Below are positions 1 through 7,602 of a DNA stretch of 40,290 nucleotides, in pieces. Source of the DNA: Planctomycetota bacterium (GTDB lineage Bacteria; Planctomycetota; UBA1135; GCA-002686595). The stretch is from the NCBI GenBank assembly GCA_029259655.1, contig JAJDET010000098.1, positions 1 through 40,290 on the forward strand, written 5' to 3'. The notes under the pieces were generated by a model. That model saw only the letters and a program-made list of their open reading frames with translations, searched no databases and was not told the DNA's origin. How positions within the stretch are numbered: position 1 is the stretch's first letter; the number at the start of each line of letters is the position of its first letter. A program made the position numbers and the translations under genes.

Positions 1-441
1 GGGCTGGGCTGGACGGTAAAGCTCGCCCGCGGCCCCTTCCTGGGCGAGGCCGCGGTGGCGGCGGATATGGCGCGGGGGCCCGCGCGCGAGACGGTCGGTC
101 TCGTGCTCGACTGGGAGGGCATCGAGCGGCTCTACGAGGCGCGCGGCGTCCCGCCCGAGCTGCCGGCCACGGCGTGGCGCGGCGGCGAGCCCGTGTACGG
201 CGCGGGGCGCTGGGTCGGTCGCGCCACGAGCGGCACCTGGTCCCCGACCCTGAAGAAGTACCTCGCGATCGCGCTCGTCGAGAAGGGCTCGGCCGCGATC
301 GGAACCGAGCTCGAGATGGAGCTGACCGTCGAGTTCCGCCGCGAACGCGTGCGCGCCACCGTCGTCGAGCGCCCGTTCTTCGATCCTGCGCGAAAGCGGG
401 AGACCCCCGAGGCCGCGACCGCGGCGGTGGGCGGCGCATGA
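1..441 (+). CDS. GcvT-like aminomethyltransferase / folate-binding protein, 3' end (partial)
   Basis: The frame is open from base 1, so only the last 146 residues are present and the start lies outside the window. The early segment GLGWTVKL matches the GcvT signature just before the C-terminal barrel. Residues around 70-125 (RVGRATSG-like motif, SPTLKKYLAIALV, then GTELEMELT and RERVRATVV with PFFDPARKR) match the GCV_T C-terminal domain. The family transfers a one-carbon unit from an aminomethyl or N-methyl group to tetrahydrofolate. The glycine cleavage T protein and dimethylglycine/sarcosine-type demethylating enzymes share this domain, and the fragment cannot separate them. Its stop overlaps the next ATG (ATGA), so it is co-translated with a flavoprotein. 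That coupling favours an oxidative demethylation or amine-catabolic role over canonical glycine cleavage; this is inference. Confidence 0.85.
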   Translation, partial: GLGWTVKLARGPFLGEAAVAADMARGPARETVGLVLDWEGIERLYEARGVPPELPATAWRGGEPVYGAGRWVGRATSGTWSPTLKKYLAIALVEKGSAAIGTELEMELTVEFRRERVRATVVERPFFDPARKRETPEAATAAVGGA

Positions 442-2027
442 AGCGCGACTGGGACGCGATCGTCATCGGCGGCGGTCACAACGGCCTGACCTGTGCCGCC
501 TACCTGGCGCAGGCCGGACGGCGCGTGCTCGTGCTCGAGAAGCGCCACGTTCTCGGCGGGGCCGCGGTCAGCGAGGAGGTCTTCCCGGGCTTCACCTTCT
601 CGGTCTGCTCCTACGTCGTGAGCCTCATGCGGCCATGGATCATCCGCGACCTCGACCTGGTGCGGCACGGCTACCAGACGATCCCGCTCGAGTGCTCCTT
701 CACGCCCTATCCCGACGGGCGCTCGCTGGCGCGCGGCACCGACTCGGAAGCGACTCGCCGCGAGATCGCCCAGTTCAGCGCGCGGGACGCCGAGGTCTAC
801 TTCGAGTACGGGCAGGCCATGGGGCGGCTGGCGGCCTTCGTCAAACCGATCATCGACTCGCCGGCGCCGCAGCCGACGTCGAAGAACCCGCTCGAGATCC
901 TGGAGCTCCTGCGCCTCGGCAAGCGCTTCCGCGACCTCCCGGACGAGCTCTTCGACCAGAAGCTCGGCCTGCTCACGATGAGCGCCGTCGACTTCCTCGA
1001 GGCCTGGTTCGAGTCCGATCAGCTCATCGCCCCGATGGCGGTCAGCGGGATCATCGGCACGTTCCTGGGCGTTCGCTCCCCGGGGACCGCGTACGTGCTC
1101 CTGCACCACTACATGGGCGAGATCGACGGCGCCTTCCGCTCGTGGGGCTTCGCGCGCGGCGGAACGGGCGGCGTGAGCCTCTCGATCGCGGGCGCTGCGC
1201 GCGCGGCCGGCGCGGAGATCCGCACCGAAGCGCCGATCGAGCGGATCCTGGTCGAGGGCGGCGCCGCGCGCGGCGTCGTGCTCGAGAGCGGCGAGGAGAT
1301 CCGCGCGAAGTGCGTCGTGTCCAGCGCGGACCCGCGGCGCACCTTCATGGGCTTCGTCGGCGCCGAACACTTGCCCGACGAGTTCGTGGCCGACCTCTCG
1401 CGCTATCGCTACCGCGGCAGCTCGGGCAAGGTGAACCTCGCGCTCGACCGGCTCCCGGAGTTCACGTGTCGCCCCGGCGACGGGCCGCACATGCGCGGCG
1501 ACATCGCGATCGGGCCGTCGGTCGACTACCTCGAGCGCGCGTACGACGACGCGAAGTACGGGCAGTTCTCGAAGCGGCCCTATATCAACATGGTGATCCC
1601 GTCGCTCGTCGACAAGAGCCTCGCGCCGCCCGGCAAGCACGTCATGTCGTGCTTCGTGCAGTACGCGCCCTACGACCTCGAGGGCGGAGCGGAGCGCTGG
1701 CCCGAGCAGCGCGAGGCGTTCGGCGACACGGTCATCGACACGCTCGCCGAGTACATGCCGGGGATCCGTGAGACGATCCTCCACCGTCAGGTGCTGACGC
1801 CCTGGGACCTCGAACAGGAGTTCGGGCTGACCGAGGGCAACATCTTCCACGGCGAGCTCTCGCTCGAGCAGCTCGCGTTCCAGCGCCCCACCGCGGGCTG
1901 GGCGAACTACAAGACGCCGGTCCGCGAGCTATGGACCTGCGGCTCGGGCACGCACCCGGGCGGCGGGCTGATGGGCGCGCCGGGCGCGCTGGCGGCGAAG
2001 GAGATGCTGAGGGCGAGGGCGCTGTGA
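438..2027 (+). CDS. PYROXD2/phytoene-desaturase-like FAD oxidoreductase
   Basis: A 529-residue FAD-dependent amine-oxidase/phytoene-desaturase superfamily protein. The N-terminal Rossmann motif is clear: GGGHNG at residues 11-16 and the ribose-binding Glu34 at the end of the second strand. The following HVLGGAAVSEEVFPGF segment is characteristic of the PYROXD2 branch rather than of CrtI. The C-terminus has the second FAD-contacting motif (GSGTHPGGGLMGAPGALAA). There is no signal peptide, so it is probably cytosolic. The ATG overlaps the stop of the GcvT-like gene by 4 bases and the stop overlaps the GTG of a second paralogous flavoprotein, giving a tight three-gene operon. The substrate is unknown; a redox step linked to the folate-dependent neighbour is an inference. 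Confidence 0.9.
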   Translation: MKRDWDAIVIGGGHNGLTCAAYLAQAGRRVLVLEKRHVLGGAAVSEEVFPGFTFSVCSYVVSLMRPWIIRDLDLVRHGYQTIPLECSFTPYPDGRSLARGTDSEATRREIAQFSARDAEVYFEYGQAMGRLAAFVKPIIDSPAPQPTSKNPLEILELLRLGKRFRDLPDELFDQKLGLLTMSAVDFLEAWFESDQLIAPMAVSGIIGTFLGVRSPGTAYVLLHHYMGEIDGAFRSWGFARGGTGGVSLSIAGAARAAGAEIRTEAPIERILVEGGAARGVVLESGEEIRAKCVVSSADPRRTFMGFVGAEHLPDEFVADLSRYRYRGSSGKVNLALDRLPEFTCRPGDGPHMRGDIAIGPSVDYLERAYDDAKYGQFSKRPYINMVIPSLVDKSLAPPGKHVMSCFVQYAPYDLEGGAERWPEQREAFGDTVIDTLAEYMPGIRETILHRQVLTPWDLEQEFGLTEGNIFHGELSLEQLAFQRPTAGWANYKTPVRELWTCGSGTHPGGGLMGAPGALAAKEMLRARAL

Positions 2028-3553
2028 CCCACGACGCCATCGTTCTCGGCGCCGGACACAACGGGCTCGCCGCGGCCGCACGGCTGGCGCGCGCCGGCAA
2101 GCGCGTCGTGCTCGTCGAACGTCGCGCCGAGCTCGGCGGTCTGGCCGCGCTCGAGGAGTTCCACCCGGGCTTCCGCGTCCCCGGACTGCAGCACGGCACG
2201 GCCTGCTTCCAGGAGCACGTGGTCGAGGCGCTCGACCTCCACAACCACGGCCTCGCGTGGCGCAGTCGCCCCGCCGAAGCCCTCGCGCCGGAGCCCGACG
2301 GGACGGGACTCGTGTTCACCCCGGGCGACGACGCCCTGCCGCGCGGGCTCGCCGACCGGAGTCCGGAAGACGCCACCGCGTGGAGAGCATGGCGAGCGTT
2401 CCTCGCGGACGCCCGCGGGCTCGTGCGCGATCTCCTCGCCCGCCGACCTCCCGAGGTGCGCGGCGGACTCACCGGGCTGCTCGCGGCGGTGCGTCCGGCT
2501 CTCGCGCTGCGGCGGCTCGGACCGCGCGGCATGACCGAGCTCCTGCGCGCGGTGCCGATGGCCGTCGAGGACCACCTCTCGGAGTACTTCCGCGATCCGC
2601 TGCTCAAGGCCTTCCTCGCCTCGCGCGCCATCGAAGGCGGCTTCCTCGGTCCGCGTTCGGCGGGCACGACCGCGCTGCTCCTGATGCGGGAGTGCGGCGC
2701 CGGGCGCGGCGTGCGCGGAGGTCCCTCCGAGCTGACCGAGGTCCTGGCGACGGCCGCGAAGAGCGCCGGCGCGACGCTGCGGACGGAGTGCGAGGTCACC
2801 GCGATCTCCGTCGAGAAGGGCAGCGTGCGCGGAGTCGAGCTCGCGGGCGGCGAGAAGCTCGAGGCGCCGCTGGTCCTGTCGGCGACCGGCGTCGCGCGGA
2901 CGCTCCTCGAGCTCGTGCCCACCTCCGGCCTCCCCTCCTTCGCGCGCTACGCGGCGCGGCACATCCGCGCGCGCGGCTCCACGGCCGCCGTGCGCCTCGC
3001 GCTCGACAGCCCGCTCCGCTGGAACGGACGCGAGGACGAGACCTTCGAGCACGCGCGCGTCGCCGCCTGCACCGACGACCTCGAGCGCGCGTTCGATCGG
3101 GTCAAGCACAAGCTCCCCTGTGAAGCGCCCTGGCTCGACGTGTACGTCGCCTCGGCCGAGCGGCCGGAGCTCGCGCCGGAAGGGGCCGCCTCGGTCTCCG
3201 TCCTCGTGCACTGCGCCGCGGGAGACCTGGACTGGACGGACGATGCGAAGCGAGCCCTCCGCGACAAGGTCGTCCGTGTCCTCGACCGGCACGCGACCGC
3301 GAGCGGAATCGCGGGCGAGGAAGTGCTCTCTCCCACGGATCTCCGGGAGCGCTACGCCCTCGACGGCGGGCACCCCCACCACGCGGACCTCGGGCTCGAC
3401 CAGCTCTTCCTCCAGCGACCGAGCCCGCGCCTCTCGCACTACGCGACACCGGTCCGCGGGCTCTTCCTGGCAGGCCGCGCCACCCACCCGGGATCCGAGT
3501 TCCTGGGAGCGAGCGGCGTCCTCGCCGCGGACGCGGCCCTCGAAGCTCGATAG
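2024..3553 (+). CDS. Second PYROXD2-like FAD oxidoreductase (paralogue of upstream gene)
   Basis: A 509-residue flavoprotein of the same family as its upstream neighbour. GAGHNG lies at residues 9-14, Glu32 ends the second beta strand, and LGGLAALEEFHPGF follows. The C-terminal FAD motif is GLFLAGRATHPGSEFLGASGVLAA. The GTG at 2024 is chosen because it overlaps the previous TGA (GTGA) and places the dinucleotide motif at the usual distance from the N-terminus; the in-frame ATG at 1931 would lie inside the previous gene. The middle region is clearly diverged from the first paralogue, so the two may form a heteromeric enzyme or act on successive intermediates. That is inference; the sequence shows only shared fold and coupling. 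Confidence 0.9.
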   Translation: MTHDAIVLGAGHNGLAAAARLARAGKRVVLVERRAELGGLAALEEFHPGFRVPGLQHGTACFQEHVVEALDLHNHGLAWRSRPAEALAPEPDGTGLVFTPGDDALPRGLADRSPEDATAWRAWRAFLADARGLVRDLLARRPPEVRGGLTGLLAAVRPALALRRLGPRGMTELLRAVPMAVEDHLSEYFRDPLLKAFLASRAIEGGFLGPRSAGTTALLLMRECGAGRGVRGGPSELTEVLATAAKSAGATLRTECEVTAISVEKGSVRGVELAGGEKLEAPLVLSATGVARTLLELVPTSGLPSFARYAARHIRARGSTAAVRLALDSPLRWNGREDETFEHARVAACTDDLERAFDRVKHKLPCEAPWLDVYVASAERPELAPEGAASVSVLVHCAAGDLDWTDDAKRALRDKVVRVLDRHATASGIAGEEVLSPTDLRERYALDGGHPHHADLGLDQLFLQRPSPRLSHYATPVRGLFLAGRATHPGSEFLGASGVLAADAALEAR

Positions 3554-3595
3554 GAGCTTCAGCGGCGGACGTGCCGGCGCCGAGAGGTCACCCCG

Positions 3596-3883
3596 GTGGA
3601 CTTCATCGACGTCAAGCTGATCGTGGTCGCGGTGACCTATCCGCTGTGGTTCCCGCTGGTCAAGATCGTCGTGACGGCCGTGAACCCCTACCCGCGCATC
3701 CTGGCGCCGAGGGGTACACCGGACGACGTCCTGCTCGAACCCCTCGAGAGCGAGGAGTGGGCCGACATGCGGCTCCGCCGCCAGTACGAAGAGCGCGGCG
3801 AGGAACCGCCGGTCGGACGGCTCCGCCCGAGACCCCGCCAGATGCGTCGCGTCGAGATTCCGCGGCTGCGCCGCAGCGCCTGA
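3596..3883 (+). CDS. Small membrane-associated hypothetical protein
   Basis: A 95-residue protein starting at GTG 3596, with a purine-rich GAGAGGT 8-14 bases upstream. Residues 5-30 (VKLIVVAVTYPLWFPLVKIVVTA) form one hydrophobic segment. The rest is charged and Arg/Pro-rich, with ESEEWADMRLRRQYEERGEEPP and a basic C-terminus, as in a single-pass protein with a cytosolic tail. I do not recognise a family. It follows the second flavoprotein by 42 bases on the same strand and may be the last gene of that operon. An overlapping frame (3571-3951) is open only because of high GC and shows no protein-like pattern. Confidence 0.6.
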   Translation: MDFIDVKLIVVAVTYPLWFPLVKIVVTAVNPYPRILAPRGTPDDVLLEPLESEEWADMRLRRQYEERGEEPPVGRLRPRPRQMRRVEIPRLRRSA

Positions 3884-3947
3884 TCCGGGCGCGCCTTCGA
3901 GCGGGTACCCTGACCGCCGGCCGCCCCCCACGTCGGCCCCATCAGGG

Positions 3948-4706
3948 ATGATCGGCGACCGACTCTCCGCGTCTGCGCTCCTCGCGTTCTGCGTCCTCTC
4001 CTGTGTATCGCACGAGAGCGCGACCGTCGTCCCCGGCCGCATCGCGTCCGTCCCGATCCGGGGCACGGACGTCTCCGTCGAGCTCGTGCGGGTCGCCACT
4101 CCGGAAGGTCCCCTGTGGTTCGGGCGGACCGAGGTCACCTGGGACGCCTACGATCCCTTCGTCCACGGTCGCGACGGCACCGGAGTCGACGCGGTCTCGC
4201 GTCCGACCCAGCCCTACATCACGGTCGACCGCGGGTTCGGTCACGAGGGCTTCCCGGCGATCTCCATGTCGTACCGCGCCGCGCAGAGCTTCTGCGCGTG
4301 GCTCTCGGCGCAGACCGACCTCCCGTTCCGGCTGCCGACCGAGAAGGAGTGGAAGCTCGCCTGCGGGAGCTCTCCCGCGGACCCGGGCTCCGTAGCCTGG
4401 TACGCGTCGAACGCCGGCGGCCGCACGCACGCGGTCGCGACCCGCGTGCAGAACGAGCGGGGTCTCCACGACGTGTTCGGCAACGCTGCGGAGTGGTGCG
4501 TCGGCACGGACGGACGGGGCGTCTTGCTGGGCGGCTCGTTCCTCGACCGGGAGGTCGGGCCCGAGGCGCGCCGCGAGCCGTCCGGCGCGTGGAACGCGAG
4601 CGATCCCCAGATCCCGAAGAGCATCTGGTGGCTCGCGGACGCGCCTTTCGCCGGCTTCCGCGTCGTGTGCGAGGCCGACGTGGCCGCCTGGCGAGAACGC
4701 GAGTAG
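3948..4706 (+). CDS. Secreted SUMF1/FGE-fold protein lacking the catalytic cysteine pair
   Basis: A 252-residue protein of the formylglycine-generating-enzyme-like (SUMF1) fold. The N-terminus SASALLAFCVLSC looks like a lipoprotein or secretion signal. Fold signatures are WFGRTEVTW, FPAISMSYRAAQSFCAWLS, FRLPTEKEWKLACG, GLHDVFGNAAEWC, LLGGSF and the terminal FAGFRVVCE. In active FGE two cysteines lie in the segment after GGSW; here GGSFLDREVGPEARREP contains none. It is therefore probably a non-catalytic ligand-binding member, which is common among exported SUMF1 proteins. It precedes the Tat-exported oxidoreductase gene by 9 bases, suggesting a shared transcript and an extracytoplasmic role. 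Confidence 0.85.
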   Translation: MIGDRLSASALLAFCVLSCVSHESATVVPGRIASVPIRGTDVSVELVRVATPEGPLWFGRTEVTWDAYDPFVHGRDGTGVDAVSRPTQPYITVDRGFGHEGFPAISMSYRAAQSFCAWLSAQTDLPFRLPTEKEWKLACGSSPADPGSVAWYASNAGGRTHAVATRVQNERGLHDVFGNAAEWCVGTDGRGVLLGGSFLDREVGPEARREPSGAWNASDPQIPKSIWWLADAPFAGFRVVCEADVAAWRERE

Positions 4707-4715
4707 GCTCGCCGC

Positions 4716-6053
4716 GTGAAGAAACCGATCTCCCGGCGCTCGTTCCTCCGCTCCTCCGCCGCCGCCGCGGCCGTCCCCGTGGTCGGATGCGCCGCGACCG
4801 AGACCGGCCCCGCGGCCGCGGCGCTCGCGGCCTCGGACCGCCCCGTCCTCCGGGTCGGCCTGATCGGCTGCGGTGGACGCGGCACCGGTGCCGCCTACCA
4901 GGCGCTGTCGGCCGAGGACGGCGGCGTGCACCTGACCGCGATGGGCGACGTCTTCCCCGACCGCATCCAGGCCAGCCACGAGAGCCTCACGGCCGCGCTC
5001 GGAGCGAACGTCGAGGAGCAGGTCCCCGACCGCACGGAGCGCCTCGACGTTCCGGCCGCGCGGCGCTTCGTGGGCTTCGACGCCTACGAGAAGGTCATCG
5101 CGAGCGGCGTGGACGTCGTGATCCTGACGACGCCGCCGGTGTTCCGGCCCGACCACCTCGCCGCCGCGGTCCGGCGCGGCCTGCACGTCTTCTGCGAGAA
5201 GCCCGTGGCGGTGGACGCTCCCGGAGTCCGCTCGGTGCTCGAGAGCGCAGCGGCGTCGAAGCGCGCCGGGCTCTCGCTCGTGTCGGGCTATTGCTGGCGC
5301 TACAACGTGCGGCATCGGGCGCTCTACGAGCGCGTCCTCGACGGCCGGATCGGCGACATCCGCGCCGTCTACAGCACCTACAACGCGAGCCCCCTCGAGC
5401 TCTACGCGAGGCAGCCGGGCTGGTCCGAGATGGAGTGGCAGCTCCGGAACTGGCAGCACGTCCAGTGGCTCTCCGGCGATCACATCACCGAGCAGGGCTG
5501 CCACAGTCTCGACAAGATGGCCTGGACCTTCGGGGACGAGCCGCCGCTCTCGGTCACGGCGATCGGCGGGCGCCAGACAGGCCTCGGTCCGGAGACGGGC
5601 AACCTCTTCGACCACTTCGGCGCGACCTTCGAGTACGCGGGTGGCGCCCGCGGGTTCCACATGTCGCGGCAGATGGCGGGCTGCCCCTTCGACAACAGCG
5701 ACTACGTCTACGGCTCGCGCGGGACCGCGACGGTTCAGGGCTGGACGCCGCTGCACCGGATCGAAGGCGACGATCCCTGGCTCTACGAGGGCGAGGGCAA
5801 CGACATGTACCAGCAAGAGCACGACGAGCTGTTCGCGTCGATCCGCAGCGGGAAGCCGATCCAGGACGGCGAGTGGATGGCGAAGAGCACGCTGCTCGCG
5901 GTGATGCTCCGCATGTCGGCCTACACGGGCCGGACCATCACGTGGGAGGAGGCCCTCGCTTCCGAGGAGCGCCTGGCACCCGAGCACTTCTCGATGGACG
6001 CGGCGCCCGCGTTGCGGCCGCGCGCCACACCCGGCGTCACGCCGTTCGTCTGA
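4716..6053 (+). CDS. Tat-exported Gfo/Idh/MocA-family NAD(P)-dependent oxidoreductase
   Basis: A 445-residue protein starting at GTG 4716. The N-terminal KPISRRSFLRSSAAAAAVPVV is a twin-arginine signal ending near a Cys (VVGCAAT). The Rossmann motif LRVGLIGCGGRGTGAAY lies near residue 50 and the family-defining EKPVAVD motif near residue 160. GYCWRYN and the C-terminal GFO_IDH_MocA domain follow. The family oxidises or reduces sugars, inositols and related polyols with NAD(P). Tat-signalled members are abundant in Planctomycetota, where they occur with sugar isomerases and sulfatases in glycan breakdown. The next gene, a TIM-barrel isomerase, starts 6 bases downstream and is also Tat-type. 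The substrate is not deducible. Confidence 0.92.
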   Translation: MKKPISRRSFLRSSAAAAAVPVVGCAATETGPAAAALAASDRPVLRVGLIGCGGRGTGAAYQALSAEDGGVHLTAMGDVFPDRIQASHESLTAALGANVEEQVPDRTERLDVPAARRFVGFDAYEKVIASGVDVVILTTPPVFRPDHLAAAVRRGLHVFCEKPVAVDAPGVRSVLESAAASKRAGLSLVSGYCWRYNVRHRALYERVLDGRIGDIRAVYSTYNASPLELYARQPGWSEMEWQLRNWQHVQWLSGDHITEQGCHSLDKMAWTFGDEPPLSVTAIGGRQTGLGPETGNLFDHFGATFEYAGGARGFHMSRQMAGCPFDNSDYVYGSRGTATVQGWTPLHRIEGDDPWLYEGEGNDMYQQEHDELFASIRSGKPIQDGEWMAKSTLLAVMLRMSAYTGRTITWEEALASEERLAPEHFSMDAAPALRPRATPGVTPFV

Positions 6054-6058
6054 TCGCC

Positions 6059-6958
6059 GTGCACACGCGCCGGCACTTCCTCGCGCAGGCGTCCGCGGCC
6101 GCGCTCGCCGCGGCCTGCGCTCCGGCCGTCTCCCTGCCGCGCCGCCCCGCGGAGCGGATCCGGAAGGCCGTCAAGCTCGGGATGGTCGGCGAGGGCGAGA
6201 CCCTGCGCGACAAGTTCGCGTTGCTCAAGGACCTCGGGTTCGACGGCGTCGAGCTCTCGAGCCCCGGCGACCTGGAGGGCGTGCTCGAAGCGCGCGACGC
6301 GACGGGGATCGTCATCCACGGAGTCGTCGACTCCGCGCACTGGCGGAGCCCGCTCTCCCACCCCGACGGGCAGGTCCGCGCGACGGGGCGCGCAGCGCTC
6401 GAGACTGCGCTCACCGACGCGCACGCCTGGGGCGCGAGCACGGTGCTGCTCGTGCCGGGGATCGTGAACGCGGAGGTCGGCTACGACGCGGCGTGGGAGC
6501 GCTCGACCGAGGAGATCCGGCGCTGCCTTCCGCTCGCGCGCGAGCTCTCGGTGAAGATCGCGCTCGAGAACGTCTGGAACCACTTCCTGCTCTCGCCGCT
6601 CGAGGCGGCGCGCTACGTCGACCAGTTCGACGACGACCACGTCGGGTGGTACTTCGACGTCGGCAACGTCGTGAACCACGGCTGGCCCGACCAGTGGATC
6701 CGCATTCTCTCGCACCGCATCCTCAAGCTCGACGTGAAGGAGTACAGCCGCTCGAAGCGCGACGCCGAGGGGCCCTGGGCCGGCTTCGCGGTGGAGATCG
6801 GCGAGGGGGACTGCGACTGGCCGGCGGTGCGCGAGGCCCTGTCGGAGGTCGGCTTCGGGGGCTGGGCGACGGCGGAGGTGGGGGGCGGAGATCGGGCCCG
6901 CCTGGCCGACATCGCGCGGCGCATGGACCGCGTGCTGGGCCTCCGCGAGCACTCCTGA
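6059..6958 (+). CDS. Tat-exported sugar phosphate isomerase/epimerase-like TIM barrel
   Basis: A 299-residue protein. GTG 6059 gives HTRRHFLAQASAAALAAACA, a twin-arginine-like signal with a Cys at its end (possible Tat lipoprotein). The mature part is a xylose-isomerase-like/AP-endonuclease-2-like TIM barrel: LKDLGFDGVELSSPGD, GIVIHGVVDSAHW, GASTVLLVPGIVN, KIALENVWNHFLLSP, VGWYFDVGNVVNHG, ILKLDVKEYSR and GFGGWATAEV. The Glu, Asp and His residues in these strands are the usual divalent-metal ligands. It begins 6 bases after the Gfo/Idh/MocA gene, so the pair probably acts on one carbohydrate. A longer open frame upstream only overlaps that gene and shows no signal. Confidence 0.9.
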   Translation: MHTRRHFLAQASAAALAAACAPAVSLPRRPAERIRKAVKLGMVGEGETLRDKFALLKDLGFDGVELSSPGDLEGVLEARDATGIVIHGVVDSAHWRSPLSHPDGQVRATGRAALETALTDAHAWGASTVLLVPGIVNAEVGYDAAWERSTEEIRRCLPLARELSVKIALENVWNHFLLSPLEAARYVDQFDDDHVGWYFDVGNVVNHGWPDQWIRILSHRILKLDVKEYSRSKRDAEGPWAGFAVEIGEGDCDWPAVREALSEVGFGGWATAEVGGGDRARLADIARRMDRVLGLREHS

Positions 6959-7187
6959 GAACTCGTTCGAATCGAGCGCGCACGCCAGTGCGGCGCGGGG
7001 TAAGCTCAACTGGAAGAGCTCTGTCCCGGTGCCCCCCGAATCCCCACGGACGGGCACCGGAGCGGTGGTCCGGCCCCCTTGTCAACCCTGGGCTCGACCC
7101 CGGGCTCGTCCTCGATCCGCCCGGCGCTGCCGCGAGACACCCTCCTCGCAGCGTTGCCACGCGAGTTTCGATCGCTAGTTCCTCACC
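6959..7187 (+). other. Intergenic stretch with two hairpins; first resembles a tRNA D-arm
   Basis: Between the isomerase stop and the next GTG there is no gene. At 7003-7020 AGCTC and GAGCT flank an 8-nt AACTGGAA loop, close to a tRNA D-arm. A perfect 9-bp stem follows (7026-7034 with 7052-7060). No acceptor-stem partner, anticodon arm or T-arm of proper spacing could be found, so this is not a tRNA. It may be a terminator-like or regulatory structure; there is no T-tract. Confidence 0.3.
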
Positions 7188-7562
7188 GTGAGTCCCCCCC
7201 ATCCGATCGCGCTCCTGCGGCGCCTCTTCGGCTCGTCTCCTGCGAGAGCCGAGGCCGCGAAGACGAGTCAGGCCCTCTCGCGTCGCGAGCTCGGCCGGCT
7301 CACGGGTCTCGCGCTCCTGGCGGTGGGCTGTTCGAGCAAGGGCGGCAGCTCGGCCGCGCTCGTGGCCCCGCCCGCGGAGTCCGCCGTCGGCTTCGCCCTG
7401 GAGGCGATCCCGGCGCAGGGCGTCGGGCCGGTCATGGTCCTCGACAAGAACTCCCTGGCCGAGGTCTTCGCGGTCGAGGGCTACAACTGTCGCCAGGGCA
7501 TGCCGCGGAAGGACCTCTACGGGGGCGAGACGTTCGCCCTCGTCGACATCGTCCTGATCTGA
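7188..7562 (+). CDS. Small Tat-type lipoprotein, hypothetical
   Basis: A 124-residue protein from GTG 7188. The N-terminus has a long charged region, then SRRELGRLTGLALLAVGCSSKG, which combines a twin arginine, a hydrophobic stretch and a lipobox-like VGC. The mature domain is only about 75 residues (PVMVLDKNSLAEVFAVEGYNCRQGMPRKDLYGGETFALVDIVLI) with one Cys. I do not recognise the family. It lies between the sugar enzymes and the sulfatase-superfamily gene on the same strand, and is exported like its neighbours. The start could lie further downstream, but the RR-hydrophobic-Cys order supports this one. Confidence 0.6.
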   Translation: MSPPHPIALLRRLFGSSPARAEAAKTSQALSRRELGRLTGLALLAVGCSSKGGSSAALVAPPAESAVGFALEAIPAQGVGPVMVLDKNSLAEVFAVEGYNCRQGMPRKDLYGGETFALVDIVLI

Positions 7563-7602
7563 CGCCCGGGTTCGCGCCACGGACGCCGGAACCGCCGGCG
7601 TT

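Noticed and set aside
7001-7080. Possible tRNA gene
   Set aside because: The D-arm-like hairpin has no matching acceptor, anticodon or T-arm.
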